NCBI GenBank assembly: GCA_015350385.1
Contig: WNKI01000001.1
Coordinates: 9,603,118 to 9,667,117 of the forward strand
DNA from: Aculops lycopersici
Lineage: Eukaryota; Arthropoda; Arachnida; Trombidiformes; Eriophyidae
Direction: 5' to 3'
DNA length: 64,000 nucleotides
This document shows positions 50,319 through 60,265 of this stretch, in pieces. A program made the position numbers and the translations under genes. Every line of letters begins with the position of its first letter. Positions within the stretch are counted from its first letter, which is position 1. The notes beneath the pieces are model-generated. The model saw nothing but the letters and a program-made list of their open reading frames with translations, searched no databases and was not told the origin of the DNA.

Positions 50319-50747
50319 TCATGATCGATTTTGAGTTGCATCCTCAATTTTCAGTTTTGGTATCGCTTCTTGTCGATTAGATATATCCGCTGGTCGATAT
50401 CGAGTAGAATTATTTCCATACTTTTGAACAAGATCAACCTCTTCTTCTTTATACCTGAAAACTTGGGCATCTATCGAGTATCGGTATTCTAAATCTTTGT
50501 TTGGATTTGTTTCGTACCCAAAGGCCGGCTGACAACTGGACCATTTCAAAGCTCTATTGATATCCTTACATGTGAGTTTGTTCCTATTGGAATGCTGCAT
50601 GAATTTAATTGCTCTTGAGACGATCAATCTAAGTTTGCAAGTAACATCCTCACTAATAATATTTGCTACTTCCATCGATGGCTCCTTAAAACAAGCTGCC
50701 TCAGCCATGAGCTTGACAGACTCGGCCGACAAGCAGGTATATTTCAT
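50319..50747 (-). CDS. TAF6L: TAF6L histone-fold protein without HEAT domain
   Basis: From ATG 50747 the protein has 142 residues. The TAF6-type histone fold is clear: SVKLMAEAA, then ISEDVTCKLRLIVSRAIKF and MQHSNRNKLTCKDINRALKW. The following WSSCQPAFGYETN and the EEEVDLVQ segment match TAF6L (the SAGA-specific TAF6 paralogue; SAF6 in flies) rather than TFIID TAF6. Usual length is about 600-700 residues with a C-terminal HEAT-repeat region; here the protein ends just after the helix that precedes it, and the Fas2 gene occupies the downstream DNA on the opposite strand. The histone fold would still pair with a TAF9-type partner. The frame is open upstream to 50771 from a non-ATG codon only. 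Confidence 0.8.
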   Translation of the reverse strand: MKYTCLSAESVKLMAEAACFKEPSMEVANIISEDVTCKLRLIVSRAIKFMQHSNRNKLTCKDINRALKWSSCQPAFGYETNPNKDLEYRYSIDAQVFRYKEEEVDLVQKYGNNSTRYRPADISNRQEAIPKLKIEDATQNRS

Positions 50748-51062
50748 CGGTGAATTGATATTATTTGTCAACTTGGAAGTTTATCCGGCGGATGTTGGGT
50801 TAATCAAAAGATTTTGTATAAAATACAACAAAATCTATGATAGATGTAGAACTGGGTTCAGGAATCACAATAAGCTGCACCCGGTTGTGGTAATCGAGAT
50901 GAACGCGTCAAAAATGTACATTTACAATGTAACTGCCACAAGTTGTGGCCCACAACACAGGGCCAAGCGAAACGTGTTTCTGTTATTGTTGACACAAACG
51001 ATGCCACGACCTAGTCTGTATATTTCACCAGTTCGTGAATATCATATCAATCCATATCAGCT
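50748..51062. promoter_or_regulatory. Short divergent promoter region, TAF6L / nucleotidyltransferase
   Basis: Only 315 bases separate two divergent start codons, so this segment very likely acts as a bidirectional promoter. No canonical TATA box stands out. A plus-strand frame overlapping TAF6L and running through here is an antisense shadow. Confidence 0.5.
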
Positions 51063-52664
51063 ATGACAAGAACCTATTATAATAAAGATTACAAAAATAG
51101 AAACATGGCTCAGGACCGATCCCGAGAAGAGCATGTCAGGCCTCCTCAGGTCCAGGTGTATGGCCAAAACCAAAGTCAAAGAGCCAATGGATCAAACAAT
51201 AGGCCGCCTCAATCTAATGGTTTTCTGGGAAAAAAGGCTAAGGCTAGAAAGATGTTCTCCAAGGCGCCTCGAGACTTTCGGTGCCTACTTAGTCCAGGAG
51301 AGTTTTATCTCCCTGTGTGTAAATTAGATGTCACGGAAATCAAGAATCATCTGGCTAAACAAAGCGCCACAATGGAACACCAATTCATCAATCTACGCAC
51401 CAAAACTCAATTGACATTGAAAGATCTAAACCAGAGGCTCAAATTCACAAAACTATTTCTAAGTTGTTTGGCTAAGCATCACGGTGCATTCTACGAGGGT
51501 ATACTGTTTGGTTCCTCTGTCAATGGGTTAGGCTTCAGGGACTCGGACGTGGATCTACGTCTCAGACGCCTGACACAAGTAGGCGATGAAATGTATGAAC
51601 CAGTTTCTTTAGATAGTGAAATGGTCGAGGGAACCCTACGAGATATTGCCTTTCAGACTAGATTATGTTGCCCAGGAAAGGGTGAATTTGTTCCTAGTGT
51701 CAGATGTCCAGTGGCTAAATTGAAATTGTCCTACTTCGGCAAGGGGCCAAACGATAGAAAGGAGCGTCTTTGTGAGGGTCTCAACTTCGATGTATCCTTA
51801 TCATCAAAGAACTCATTAGGATCATTCAATAGTATGTTCCTCAAGTTCCTGTGCGATCTACAACCAAAATTTCACCTGCTCGCTACTGTGATCAGATTTT
51901 GGTCAAAATGCCAAAAACTCATACAGCCAGGTGATCTATCTTCCTATGCTTTGATTAATATGTTGATCTTCTTTTGTCAAACAACCCAACCGCCGCTCTT
52001 ACCTACGGTAGATGAGATGAGAAGAATCTATTTGGACCAGCAAGACAAGCTTGGCAATCCTGGTAGATCTCAAAACCAAGCTATGACTCAACAAGAATGG
52101 CATAGTGTTATCTGTATGGACAAGGATCAATACCCTGCTTGCAAAAATCATTCTTTATTGAGTATACTATTATTGAAATTCTTTGAATTTTACCTAACCT
52201 TCCCCTTCAAAACTCATGTTATCACTATAAGACCTGGGCGCGCGCTAGACCACAAAGAGTTCATATCAAGCAATCAATATCACCCCAAGTTTCCGCTCAA
52301 AACGTTTGTCAACATTCAGGATCCTTTTGATCTCAAGCACAATCTAACATCGGGACTTGAAGGTAACCATTTCAAACTTCTAATGGTTACAATGCGTCAC
52401 TCATACGAGAAACTCTATAACGAACTGATGAACAATTTCTATCGACCTGCAGACATTAATCCTAATTATAATCGGGTTAATCGTCCGCTGGATTCATCAA
52501 TAAATGGAGAAGCTGGACAGTTAGGCAATAGTGAGAGCAATCCGAATCAAGAATCGAGCAAAGGTCAAAAAGAGTCACAAACACAGCAGCAAAGAGACAA
52601 ACGAGATTGGGGTCTCAATGTGTTGTTTAACAAGTTAACTGAACAAGAGTTGAAAGACTCTTGA
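51063..52664 (+). CDS. Non-canonical poly(A)/terminal uridylyl transferase
   Basis: A 533-residue DNA polymerase-beta-like nucleotidyltransferase. After a basic, polar N-terminus the catalytic motif appears as LFGSSVNGLGFRDSDVDLRL (GS plus the first two aspartates), and the third aspartate in GLNFDVSLSSKNSLG. A central helical part (LSSYALINMLIFFCQ) and a PAP-associated domain (FVNIQDPFDLKHNLTSGL) follow, then a Gln/Ser-rich tail. Such enzymes add U or A to RNA 3' ends; candidates are the TUT1, TUT4/7, Tailor and mitochondrial PAP groups. There is no clear RRM, zinc finger or mitochondrial presequence to choose among them. Single exon. It converges with the first FAAH2-like gene. Confidence 0.85.
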   Translation: MTRTYYNKDYKNRNMAQDRSREEHVRPPQVQVYGQNQSQRANGSNNRPPQSNGFLGKKAKARKMFSKAPRDFRCLLSPGEFYLPVCKLDVTEIKNHLAKQSATMEHQFINLRTKTQLTLKDLNQRLKFTKLFLSCLAKHHGAFYEGILFGSSVNGLGFRDSDVDLRLRRLTQVGDEMYEPVSLDSEMVEGTLRDIAFQTRLCCPGKGEFVPSVRCPVAKLKLSYFGKGPNDRKERLCEGLNFDVSLSSKNSLGSFNSMFLKFLCDLQPKFHLLATVIRFWSKCQKLIQPGDLSSYALINMLIFFCQTTQPPLLPTVDEMRRIYLDQQDKLGNPGRSQNQAMTQQEWHSVICMDKDQYPACKNHSLLSILLLKFFEFYLTFPFKTHVITIRPGRALDHKEFISSNQYHPKFPLKTFVNIQDPFDLKHNLTSGLEGNHFKLLMVTMRHSYEKLYNELMNNFYRPADINPNYNRVNRPLDSSINGEAGQLGNSESNPNQESSKGQKESQTQQQRDKRDWGLNVLFNKLTEQELKDS

Positions 52665-52810
52665 ATGAGTCTTGGTAATGTCATTTCGTTTTAAAGTTCT
52701 GATCTCAAACTCAAGGACAAATCAAAATAACAAGAGTCTAGCAGTCGATGCCATTCTACTCGCTATTGTTTTAAATATATAGAATTTAATACTGGATTTC
52801 TCGCTACTAA

Positions 52811-54391
52811 TTAAGTGGTCAACACTCTAGTTGGTGGCATCCAGCCACCAAAGGCGGACTCCAACTCTTGTGCCACCGCAATGGTGAGCTTATCGTTGTG
52901 AGGTCTTGCCAATATTTGGATTCCAATCGGCAAGCCATCTTTGGATAGACCCAAGGGACATTGGGTAATAGGTGTCTGCAGAACTGAGGTCGCGGCGGTA
53001 TACGAAACATTGAATACCTTAAATGGTGTTGTATAGTGACCTGGTGCAGGTTCTGGATGGGTGGCCATTAGTAGGACTCCAGTTTCACCAACGAGATCAT
53101 TAAAAACCTTGCGCAATGTTTCGGCTCGCTTGTTGAGTATTTCGGTGGCCGTATCGTTGTTTGGACCAGATTTCCGCAATGCTGTTGCATAGATGGCATT
53201 AAAATCATAATCAGACCTGTTGAACATTTTCTTTACCAACTCCAAGTAAGGGTTCATTTCTCTTGGCGTATCAGGATCATTTGGTTCGGCTTTCAACGGA
53301 GGGTACAAATTGATTTCGGCTGACCATAACGTGAATCCGTACTTCAATTCATTCAAGGTAACCTTCTCGACCGGAGCCTTGAATTTTTGCACCAAGTGAG
53401 CCACAGCGTCTCTAAGTTTTTTAAGGATTTCCACGTTGCAATTAGCTGCTAGAGGATCGCCCGTCTCCTCAACATAGTATACCTTTAGCTTGCTGAGATC
53501 GACCGGTTCACCAAGCTTGAGACTGTCCACCTCGGTGCCGGCCATGACCTTAAGCATGGGGAGCAAATCACAAGCATGTCGTGTCATCGGGCCTGAACAA
53601 AGAACCCTGCCCCTTTCATGTCTAGGTGATGGAAATAGGCCCTCGTTTGTGACCACAAACGGCGTTGGTTTGTGGCCAAAAACTCCGCAAAAGTTGGCTG
53701 GTATTCTAATTGATCCCGCAACGTCGTTACCAAAGCCTACTACCGAACCACCTGCAGCTAAAATGGCACCCTCCCCTCCGGATGATCCACCTGAGATGCG
53801 TGACAAGTCGTATGGATTGTTGGTCCTACCGTGGACTGGATTACTAGCATCCCACCAGAGACACAAAGTTGGAGTATTGGTTGTGGCCAACGGAATGAGA
53901 CCAGCCTTTCTTATCAACTTGACCACTGGACTATCTCGGTCGGCCTTTCTCGAGCTCCAATATTTGAGACCGCATGTTAAGGAAGCTCCTTTAAGTAGAA
54001 CATTCTCCTTTATTGTAATAGGAACTCCAAGAAGGGGCAAATCCAAAATCGCGCTATCACCTGATCCATCGCGAGCTCTCTTGATATTAGTATCGATTTC
54101 TTTGGCCTCCTCTATTGCAAGATTGAATCGATTGTCGACAACTGCATTGATGATTGGATTCACCTCCTCGATTCGCTTGATATAACATCTAATGACTTGC
54201 TCAGATGTAAGATCGCCTTTCTTGATCTTGCGACTCAATTCGATAGCTGGGGTTGTGAGTATTTTGTCCTTGATTGGCGGGATAGCATTGCGTTGAGGCT
54301 TGACAAATTGACTCGCAATACAACCGAGAAATCTCATTAGGTTGAAAACTATCACACTTCTGATGGCAATAACCAAGTGATGAAGTGACAT
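52811..54391 (-). CDS. FAAH2-like amidase, copy A
   Basis: A 526-residue amidase-signature serine hydrolase, of the fatty-acid amide hydrolase 2 type, which hydrolyses fatty-acid amides. An N-terminal membrane anchor (LVIAIRSVIVFNLMRFLG) precedes the catalytic domain. The Ser-cisSer-Lys triad is complete: Lys in VPITIKEN, cis-Ser in ISGGSSGGEGA and nucleophile Ser in DVAGSIRIPA. The C-terminal ITQCPLGLSKDGLPIGIQ motif is typical of FAAH2. The frame is open upstream to a GTG at 54487, but ATG 54391 directly precedes the anchor. It belongs to an array with copy B and a fragment C. Such amidases are often expanded in mites and insects and may act on lipid signals or xenobiotic esters/amides; the substrate here is unknown. 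Confidence 0.9.
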   Translation of the reverse strand: MSLHHLVIAIRSVIVFNLMRFLGCIASQFVKPQRNAIPPIKDKILTTPAIELSRKIKKGDLTSEQVIRCYIKRIEEVNPIINAVVDNRFNLAIEEAKEIDTNIKRARDGSGDSAILDLPLLGVPITIKENVLLKGASLTCGLKYWSSRKADRDSPVVKLIRKAGLIPLATTNTPTLCLWWDASNPVHGRTNNPYDLSRISGGSSGGEGAILAAGGSVVGFGNDVAGSIRIPANFCGVFGHKPTPFVVTNEGLFPSPRHERGRVLCSGPMTRHACDLLPMLKVMAGTEVDSLKLGEPVDLSKLKVYYVEETGDPLAANCNVEILKKLRDAVAHLVQKFKAPVEKVTLNELKYGFTLWSAEINLYPPLKAEPNDPDTPREMNPYLELVKKMFNRSDYDFNAIYATALRKSGPNNDTATEILNKRAETLRKVFNDLVGETGVLLMATHPEPAPGHYTTPFKVFNVSYTAATSVLQTPITQCPLGLSKDGLPIGIQILARPHNDKLTIAVAQELESAFGGWMPPTRVLTT

Positions 54392-56036
54392 TGTAATAAA
54401 ATAAAATAAACTTAATGAGTAGTACGGATTGTTTGCAATATAGTGGATAAGAAACAGCTGATTACTGTTTTGGAATCTAATGAACACATAAACTCACTTG
54501 CGCACAACCACCTGTTGAAATGCCCTCGATATTTCTATCGCTCTAGTCGACATGATTTGTCTTAACTACTGTTGGAATATATTGTTTTACTTCTGAGATG
54601 ATGTAGCAAACTCATTATATAGTCGGATTTAGGTGACATCAGCAGCTTGTTAGTCATATTGTGATTCAAACGGGTTATATCGACTCGACTACGCTTATGC
54701 GCAGTAGAATTAGAACCTCTTCGCCCCAGATCAACACCAGAATTTACATTCTAGATTTTGTTCCGTCTGTTTCTCTTTCTCGCTTTAATCATTCACCTGA
54801 TGCAATCGAGAAACCACTCTTTGACCACCTGCGGGGTCATACCAAGACTTACACGCCGATGGACAGTCTCTTCCCGGAAGGAGCCACTGTGGGTCAGAAT
54901 ATGGGTTCGTGTGCAGTATCTGTGAGATTATGAACGTCAAGTGCCTTGATCTCGAGTCACGATGAAGGTGGAAATGATGGGATGAAACATGCCAAGAAAT
55001 TTTGCAATTCTAAATAGTGCAAACGTCTCAATGTGTTATTCATCACAAGTCAATTGGATGGTACATTTGACGCTGTGTAGTCCAGTATGTTTGCAAGGAA
55101 AAACCACTAACGCAAATTGCACCCTCGGTACCAATATCCAGTAGAGGGTAAATCTACCAACTGACCAGCATGTGTAAAATAAAGCAAGATTTTTCATGGA
55201 ATCGAGATTGCACAGGTAAATATGGCCACCAGAGTGGCAATGACACGGGAGCAGTCTTCCCCTTGTTGCGTTACATCCGCACGTAGCCGTCCTCTCTCCG
55301 CTCGTTGCAACTCGAAGATCTGTAACCAACCACTAGAGCCGAATGGTTTACGTATCCGTAATTACAAGAGATGCCGTCGGAGATTTGAGACTAGTAATTT
55401 GTATATCAATTGTGCATCCAGCATCTTCTGCCTATTAGGGGGGGGGAGGGGGTGAATTGCTCTCTTTATTGCGAATCTTGTAAGGCGACAGCTACCGATC
55501 CCAGGATTGCGAAGTACAAATAACCGGAAGTGAGTTGTGGTCCCTTCCTTAATGTTTGATATTATGTTGAAATTCAAATATTTGCGATTTATGTCGCAAG
55601 CACAGGATTGCGATGTAAAGATTTGGTGCTTAGAACCGATATTGATTCATCTATACACTTCTTGGCTGATTTCAGTTAACGCCCAACAACTGTAGTTGCA
55701 AACAAAGTTATTTTACAAAACTCAAACCTGCAAGAAAATCACGCGCAAAGGCGTAGACTGTTTATAATTCAACAGGCATGTTGATAAAGACTGTTTCAAA
55801 ACAAAAACGAGAGGGATATTGATTTAACCTAGAACGCAATTTGCATGTAACGCTGATATTCATACGTTAAGAGAGCACCTGCCTTCAAAATAATCGTGCT
55901 CAGACCAGAAGATTATAATATCGCTTTACACAAGCGGAACGTCGTATTCGCTCGTGTAAAGACTCGAAAAATGATTTATCAAGTAATACTAATAAAATCC
56001 AAATTGACTATTTTCAGCCCAGACAGGAAATGTGGT
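54392..56036. other. Intergenic region in amidase/protease array
   Basis: About 1.6 kb with no recognisable gene. It contains a G-run at 55438-55452. Short frames have no family resemblance. Confidence 0.45.
55438..55452 (+). repeat. Poly-G tract
   Basis: Nine G, one A, five G. The tract could join a G-quadruplex with neighbouring G runs, or mark a sequencing-prone homopolymer. It lies in intergenic DNA. Confidence 0.8.
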
Positions 56037-56228
56037 TTAATCCCATAGTGTAGCCGGCCTCCTGTGCCTCGTGAGCATTGAACTGCTCTACTCTCTCCTT
56101 GTTAGCCTCAAATATTTGGCGTCTCATGAGCTCCTCTGCGGGACTAGCGGACGACTTACCGTGCATGCTCTTGAACAGCGCCCATCGCGAGTCTGGCAAG
56201 GCTACGGACAAACCGGGTCTGAGCGCAT
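56037..56228 (-). pseudogene. Relic of papain-family protease (prodomain only)
   Basis: Nearly identical to the N-terminal prodomain of the two full-length proteases (ALPDSRWALFKSMHGKS ... EELMRRQIFEANKE). The matching start ATG at 56228 is followed by a shortened signal-peptide segment missing about 28 bases, which shifts the frame and brings a TAG. Similarity stops abruptly at the GLNHIS position, where intact copies continue into the SDWT motif. The upstream flank (to about 56350) also matches the promoter region of copy A at 60041-60190, so this is a truncated segmental duplicate rather than a retro-copy. Confidence 0.85.
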
Positions 56229-56624
56229 TGGTATCCGAATATTCTCTTTGATATTGGTGAAAATTTGTTATTTATCCTATCGATTGCTGTTGGCGAATGA
56301 CAGTAGATTTTATGTCAAGTTTTGATCCAGCGAGGTCATTTCAAATAGAACAAGTGTTAAGTCTGGTTGAATACACGACATGCATACTAACAGTTATTTT
56401 ACACAATCAAAGTGTCTGCTGGGTGAAAGCAAATCATACATTTTATCCGAATTTCTGAAATCTCTGAGTTATCACACATGGCTTTAGTCTCACCTGACTT
56501 CCATCCGCTCCTAACCTCGTTGATATTCTTTACAATTGAAATCTAACTTTTGGTCTCTGTGTACTTGACACTGTGAACCTAACGACCTTGATGTCGGCGA
56601 ACATACGACCCAAATATCGGCAAG

Positions 56625-58196
56625 TTACAATGCGATTTCAGAGGGTGATAACCAGCCACCTGAGGCCCGCTCCAACTCTCTGGCTACTGCGATGGTGAGC
56701 CTGTCGTTGTAGGGTCTTGCCAAGACTTGCACACCAATGGGCAGTCCCTTGCTAGATAGACCCATGGGGCACTGGGTCACGGGTGCTTGTAAGATGGAGG
56801 TCAATGCTGTATATGAGAGGTCAAATACTTTGAACGGAGTGGTGTTATGTTTTGGTGCGACCTCGGGATAAGTAGGCATTAGTAGAACTCCATGGTCTCC
56901 TACAATCTCAGCAAACTTTGATCTCAATTCGTTGACCTCTTTTTCAACTATTTTTTCCGATCCCAAGCTTTGACTTCGACTTATATGACCCATGAAGACT
57001 GCCATAATAAAATTGAAATCATACTCCGATTTTCCTACCATTTTCTTCAGCATCTCGAGCCAAGGATTGATTCGCTTCGGTATTTCGGAGGCTGGTAAAT
57101 CGAGAGGCAGAGGTGCCTCGGATAATATTTCCGCTGACCAGTGCATGAATCCGCGCTCTAATTCCTCCAGGTAAACCTTCTCGGTCGTCGTCTGAAATTT
57201 CTCGCCCAAATAATTGACCGCCTTCTCCAATTTACCTAGAATCTCGGCCTCACACCCGACTGACATGGGATCCTTAATGCGCCCAATATAATATACCTTC
57301 AACTTGCTCAGATCGACAGGTTCGTCCAACTTTAATCCAGCCGCCGCATTGCCAGCCATCACCTTGAGCATAGGGGCCAAATCGCGAGAATACCTGGCCA
57401 TAGGTCCTACGCACAACAACTTGTTGCCCTGATACATGGGCGGGCACATGCCAGCATTTGAGCACACTCTAGTGGTTGGCCGGTGACTGAAAATACCACA
57501 AAAGTTAGCTGGTAATCTAACTGATCCAGCAAGATCATTGCCAATGCCTACAATAGAACCGGCCGATGCTAAAAGTGCGGCTTCACCACCCGAAGATCCA
57601 CCAGGTATTCTCGATAAGTCCCAGGGATTATTGGTTCGCCCATGAACCATATTGCTAGTGTCGTGACCCAAACCCATGGTTGGTATATTAGTGGTAACTA
57701 TTGGAATCATTCCGGCTTCTAAGATCAAATCCACAACTCTAGCGTTGATCTTCGCCTTTCGCGACTTCCATTCCATCAGGCCACAGGTTAAACTGTGACC
57801 AATAATTTGCAAATTTGCCTTGATTGAAACAGGAACTCCGAGGAAGGGTTTGTTCAAGATAGACTTGGCTTGTGGCAACCGAGCGCTTTGTATCCTTTTG
57901 TCGATCTTCTTTGCTCTTTCAATAGCCTCTTCATAAAGAGTATCGACTACAGCATTTATAATTGGATTAACCGCTTTAATCCGATCAATATACTTCCTTA
58001 CAACCTGCTCGGAGGTGAGTTTGCCTCGCTTGATTCTACGGCTTAACTCGGAGGCCGATAATAAGAGTATCTTGTCATGTATTTTTGGTAAATTGGACGG
58101 TTTTGACCTAATGAATAAACCGATAATGAAGCAGCAAGATCTCAGAAATACATAAGCTAATAGATTAATAATTTTACGAATCAGAGTCCTGATCAT
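56625..58196 (-). CDS. FAAH2-like amidase, copy B
   Basis: A 523-residue paralogue of copy A with the same architecture: N-terminal hydrophobic anchor (INLLAYVFLRSCCFIIGLF), then the amidase-signature domain. The triad is complete: Lys in VPVSIKAN, cis-Ser in GGSSGGEAA, Ser in DLAGSVRLPANFCG. The C-terminal VTQCPMGLSSKGLPIGVQ is preserved. It differs substantially from copy A, so that duplication is old, whereas fragment C at the window's right end is a recent copy of this gene. First in-frame ATG is at 58196 (the frame is open from a GTG at 58202). It sits between a protease relic and protease copy A. Confidence 0.9.
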   Translation of the reverse strand: MIRTLIRKIINLLAYVFLRSCCFIIGLFIRSKPSNLPKIHDKILLLSASELSRRIKRGKLTSEQVVRKYIDRIKAVNPIINAVVDTLYEEAIERAKKIDKRIQSARLPQAKSILNKPFLGVPVSIKANLQIIGHSLTCGLMEWKSRKAKINARVVDLILEAGMIPIVTTNIPTMGLGHDTSNMVHGRTNNPWDLSRIPGGSSGGEAALLASAGSIVGIGNDLAGSVRLPANFCGIFSHRPTTRVCSNAGMCPPMYQGNKLLCVGPMARYSRDLAPMLKVMAGNAAAGLKLDEPVDLSKLKVYYIGRIKDPMSVGCEAEILGKLEKAVNYLGEKFQTTTEKVYLEELERGFMHWSAEILSEAPLPLDLPASEIPKRINPWLEMLKKMVGKSEYDFNFIMAVFMGHISRSQSLGSEKIVEKEVNELRSKFAEIVGDHGVLLMPTYPEVAPKHNTTPFKVFDLSYTALTSILQAPVTQCPMGLSSKGLPIGVQVLARPYNDRLTIAVARELERASGGWLSPSEIAL

Positions 58197-59023
58197 TATC
58201 ACAGCAACCGCCTGATTTGGGGCGAGACGTTATGCAATGTTTAGATTGATATGGCGAAAAAATTATACTCAAGGTTATTATCTGTGAATGGCGATCCTCT
58301 TATTCCATGATAATACTTCGAGAGTGAAGCTGTTCAATCTCTCAGGATAGATGAAACAAAATCAATCGAATTAGATGTAACAACTAATGCAATCGAGAAA
58401 AGCAATCGTCTGCTCCGATTCAATAAACCATCAAATTTTTGTCCGAAATAAAATGAAAAAAATGTCGGGATAGATTGAGCCTTTCCATCGTCAACTCGAA
58501 AATATGAATGGATCTTGTTGACACTCTTGAGACGAGAATAAATATTCTGTTCTCGAGAGCTTACAAGTTTGTAAGCTTTATCAATCGATATCCTCAACTA
58601 TTCTGAACGGACACAAATCGATCTAAAACTAGATCGATTTGGATGACTCTATCTTCTGCTCACCAAATTGAGCATATGGCTATTGCCTAATTGGGCAAAC
58701 TGAATGTGAGAGATCGGAATCAGGTATGATACATGTACGGAATCTAGAAAGGTGGAAACTTTGATTTTATGTAACTGAAATCTTGCAATTAGAAAGTGGT
58801 TATGGTTGCTTTATTTGGCCTTCTGGTGGAGGTTGTTGAAATTACAGTCAATTAGCTCCTTAACTTGCAATCTTAAATGTAATCGCGCGAGAATTTGGTA
58901 GATTAACTGGTAATATTCATCCATAATCGAATTCGACTCATAAAGCTTCTGTTCTGATCTTTGATATAACCAATCTTGTGATTCGTTTTTATTTGCCATC
59001 TCAATGCTGCGCCAGGTTGAAGC
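58197..59023. other. Intergenic region, protease A / amidase B
   Basis: About 830 bases without a recognisable gene, containing a perfect short hairpin at 58614-58641. The last 60 bases before 59024 are repeated, with changes, beside the other protease copies (near 61025-61070 and 62180-62241), marking duplicated 3' flanks. Confidence 0.5.
58614..58641. repeat. Perfect 12-bp inverted repeat
   Basis: CAAATCGATCTA and its exact complement around an AAAC loop, between amidase B and protease copy A. Confidence 0.9.
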
Positions 59024-60040
59024 CTAGAAAGTCGCTAGGGTTGAGAAGGATGCAATGTTGCACTGGTTGTTCTTGTTACGCGACATGAGCATATAGCCCT
59101 TCACTCCCCAATCATCACCCCACGAGTTCTTGACAATCCAGTAGTCCTTACTGTTTTCCGATCCATAACCAACAACCAAAACTGCATGGTTGACGTCGTC
59201 GGTGACACACAAATTATCGTCCAAGATACCTGATTTGTACAAGGCCATGTTCGCGGTTCCGAGGACAGCCACTGAGACTGGACCATAGCGGGCAACAGCT
59301 TTCTTCAATGCCTTCTCGTCACCCCTCGGCAACACAGCGTAACCCTTGTTGGTTATGATCACCTTGGACTTGTTAAACTTGCACTCGGTCACTGAAGGGA
59401 AAGTGTATGGGTAAGACTGCTCGTCCTCAAGTCCGCCTAAGGTTGCGATGTCAGCCAGGGCATCTGAAATGGTGCCGCCATCGCAGCCATGATTCTTATG
59501 CGAACACTCAACTAGCTCTTGCTCACTCAATGGATCCAGCTCGCTGCGCGAGTAGTTGGCATTTCCAGAAAGTTGCTGACCCTCGAGGACCCCAGTGGTG
59601 GCAAAGGCCCAGCCGGATCCACATAGATATTGATGTTTGACTTTTGAGACTCTTCCTTTGACCTTACGCCAATCGACAGCGTCTGGAATGGGCGAGTCGT
59701 CGTTGAGTATCTGGTCGACGAAAGCTTGAGCCTCGGCCGAGTTGACAACCTCGCTCGCTTTCTCTTGACGGAACCCGTTGATCTTTGCGTACTCCTCCTC
59801 AGTCCAGTCGGACATGTAGTTGAATCCCAAGGTGTAGCCGGCCTCCAGTGCCTCGTGAGCATTGAACTGCTCTACTATCTCCTTGTGGGCCTCAAATATT
59901 TGGCGTCTCATGAGCTCCTCTGCGGAACTAGCGTACGACTTACCGTGCATACTCTTGAACAGCGCCCATTGCGAGTCTGGCAAGGCAACGGCCACTGAGG
60001 CAAAGAGCGCGAGGCAGGCGACAACCGGAAGTGAGCGCAT
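59024..60040 (-). CDS. Cathepsin L-like papain-family protein, catalytic Cys replaced by Gly (copy A)
   Basis: A full-length 338-residue C1A protein. A signal peptide (SLPVVACLALFASVAVA) precedes an I29 inhibitor prodomain with an ERFNIN-like helix (EELMRRQIFEAHKEIVEQF) and a GxNxMSDWT segment. The mature domain starts near VDWRKVKG. The oxyanion Gln (KHQYLCG), the His (DVNHAVLVVGYG) and the Asn (WIVKNSWG) are all present, but the nucleophile position reads CGSGWAF: residue 143 is Gly (codon GGC, 59612-59614). It should therefore lack peptidase activity while keeping the fold, zymogen organisation and secretion. ATG 60040 is preceded by a TATA-like element only 27 bases away. Closest relatives are protease copy B (same length) and the pseudogene between them. 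Confidence 0.92.
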   Translation of the reverse strand: MRSLPVVACLALFASVAVALPDSQWALFKSMHGKSYASSAEELMRRQIFEAHKEIVEQFNAHEALEAGYTLGFNYMSDWTEEEYAKINGFRQEKASEVVNSAEAQAFVDQILNDDSPIPDAVDWRKVKGRVSKVKHQYLCGSGWAFATTGVLEGQQLSGNANYSRSELDPLSEQELVECSHKNHGCDGGTISDALADIATLGGLEDEQSYPYTFPSVTECKFNKSKVIITNKGYAVLPRGDEKALKKAVARYGPVSVAVLGTANMALYKSGILDDNLCVTDDVNHAVLVVGYGSENSKDYWIVKNSWGDDWGVKGYMLMSRNKNNQCNIASFSTLATF

Positions 60041-60066
60041 TGTGTTCTGTGGCTTATTTCCCTTCT

Positions 60067-60074
60067 CTTTTATA
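60067..60074 (-). promoter_or_regulatory. Putative TATA box of protease copy A
   Basis: TATAAAAG on the minus strand, 27-34 bases before the start codon. If used at the normal spacing, transcription would begin almost at the ATG, giving a near-zero leader. The corresponding position in the relic at 56229-56350 has lost the motif. Confidence 0.45.
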
Positions 60075-60204
60075 GTTTCGGAAATCTGTACTTCATCCTA
60101 TCGATTGTTGCTGGCGAATGACCGTAAATCTCTTCGTCAAGTTACAAGTGTCAATATCTAGCCAGGAGGTCATTTCAATCAGAACGTATGCGCCACAATT
60201 GTCG

Positions 60205-60265
60205 AGCGTTGAACTGCTCGATCTCTTCTCCGTCGACTTTATATATTTGAGGTCATATTGGCTCT
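60205..60265 (-). pseudogene. Degenerate relic of protease prodomain
   Basis: About 60 bases match, with many changes, the prodomain stretch around TTGAACTGCTC and the ATATTTG segment in the intact copies. It lies upstream of copy A and has no open frame. Probably an old duplication remnant; the similarity is short. Confidence 0.4.

Noticed and set aside
53490..54185. 231-codon plus-strand frame opposite amidase A
   Set aside because: It lies wholly inside a secure gene on the other strand, has no recognisable domain, and its composition is explained by antisense reading of the amidase motifs.
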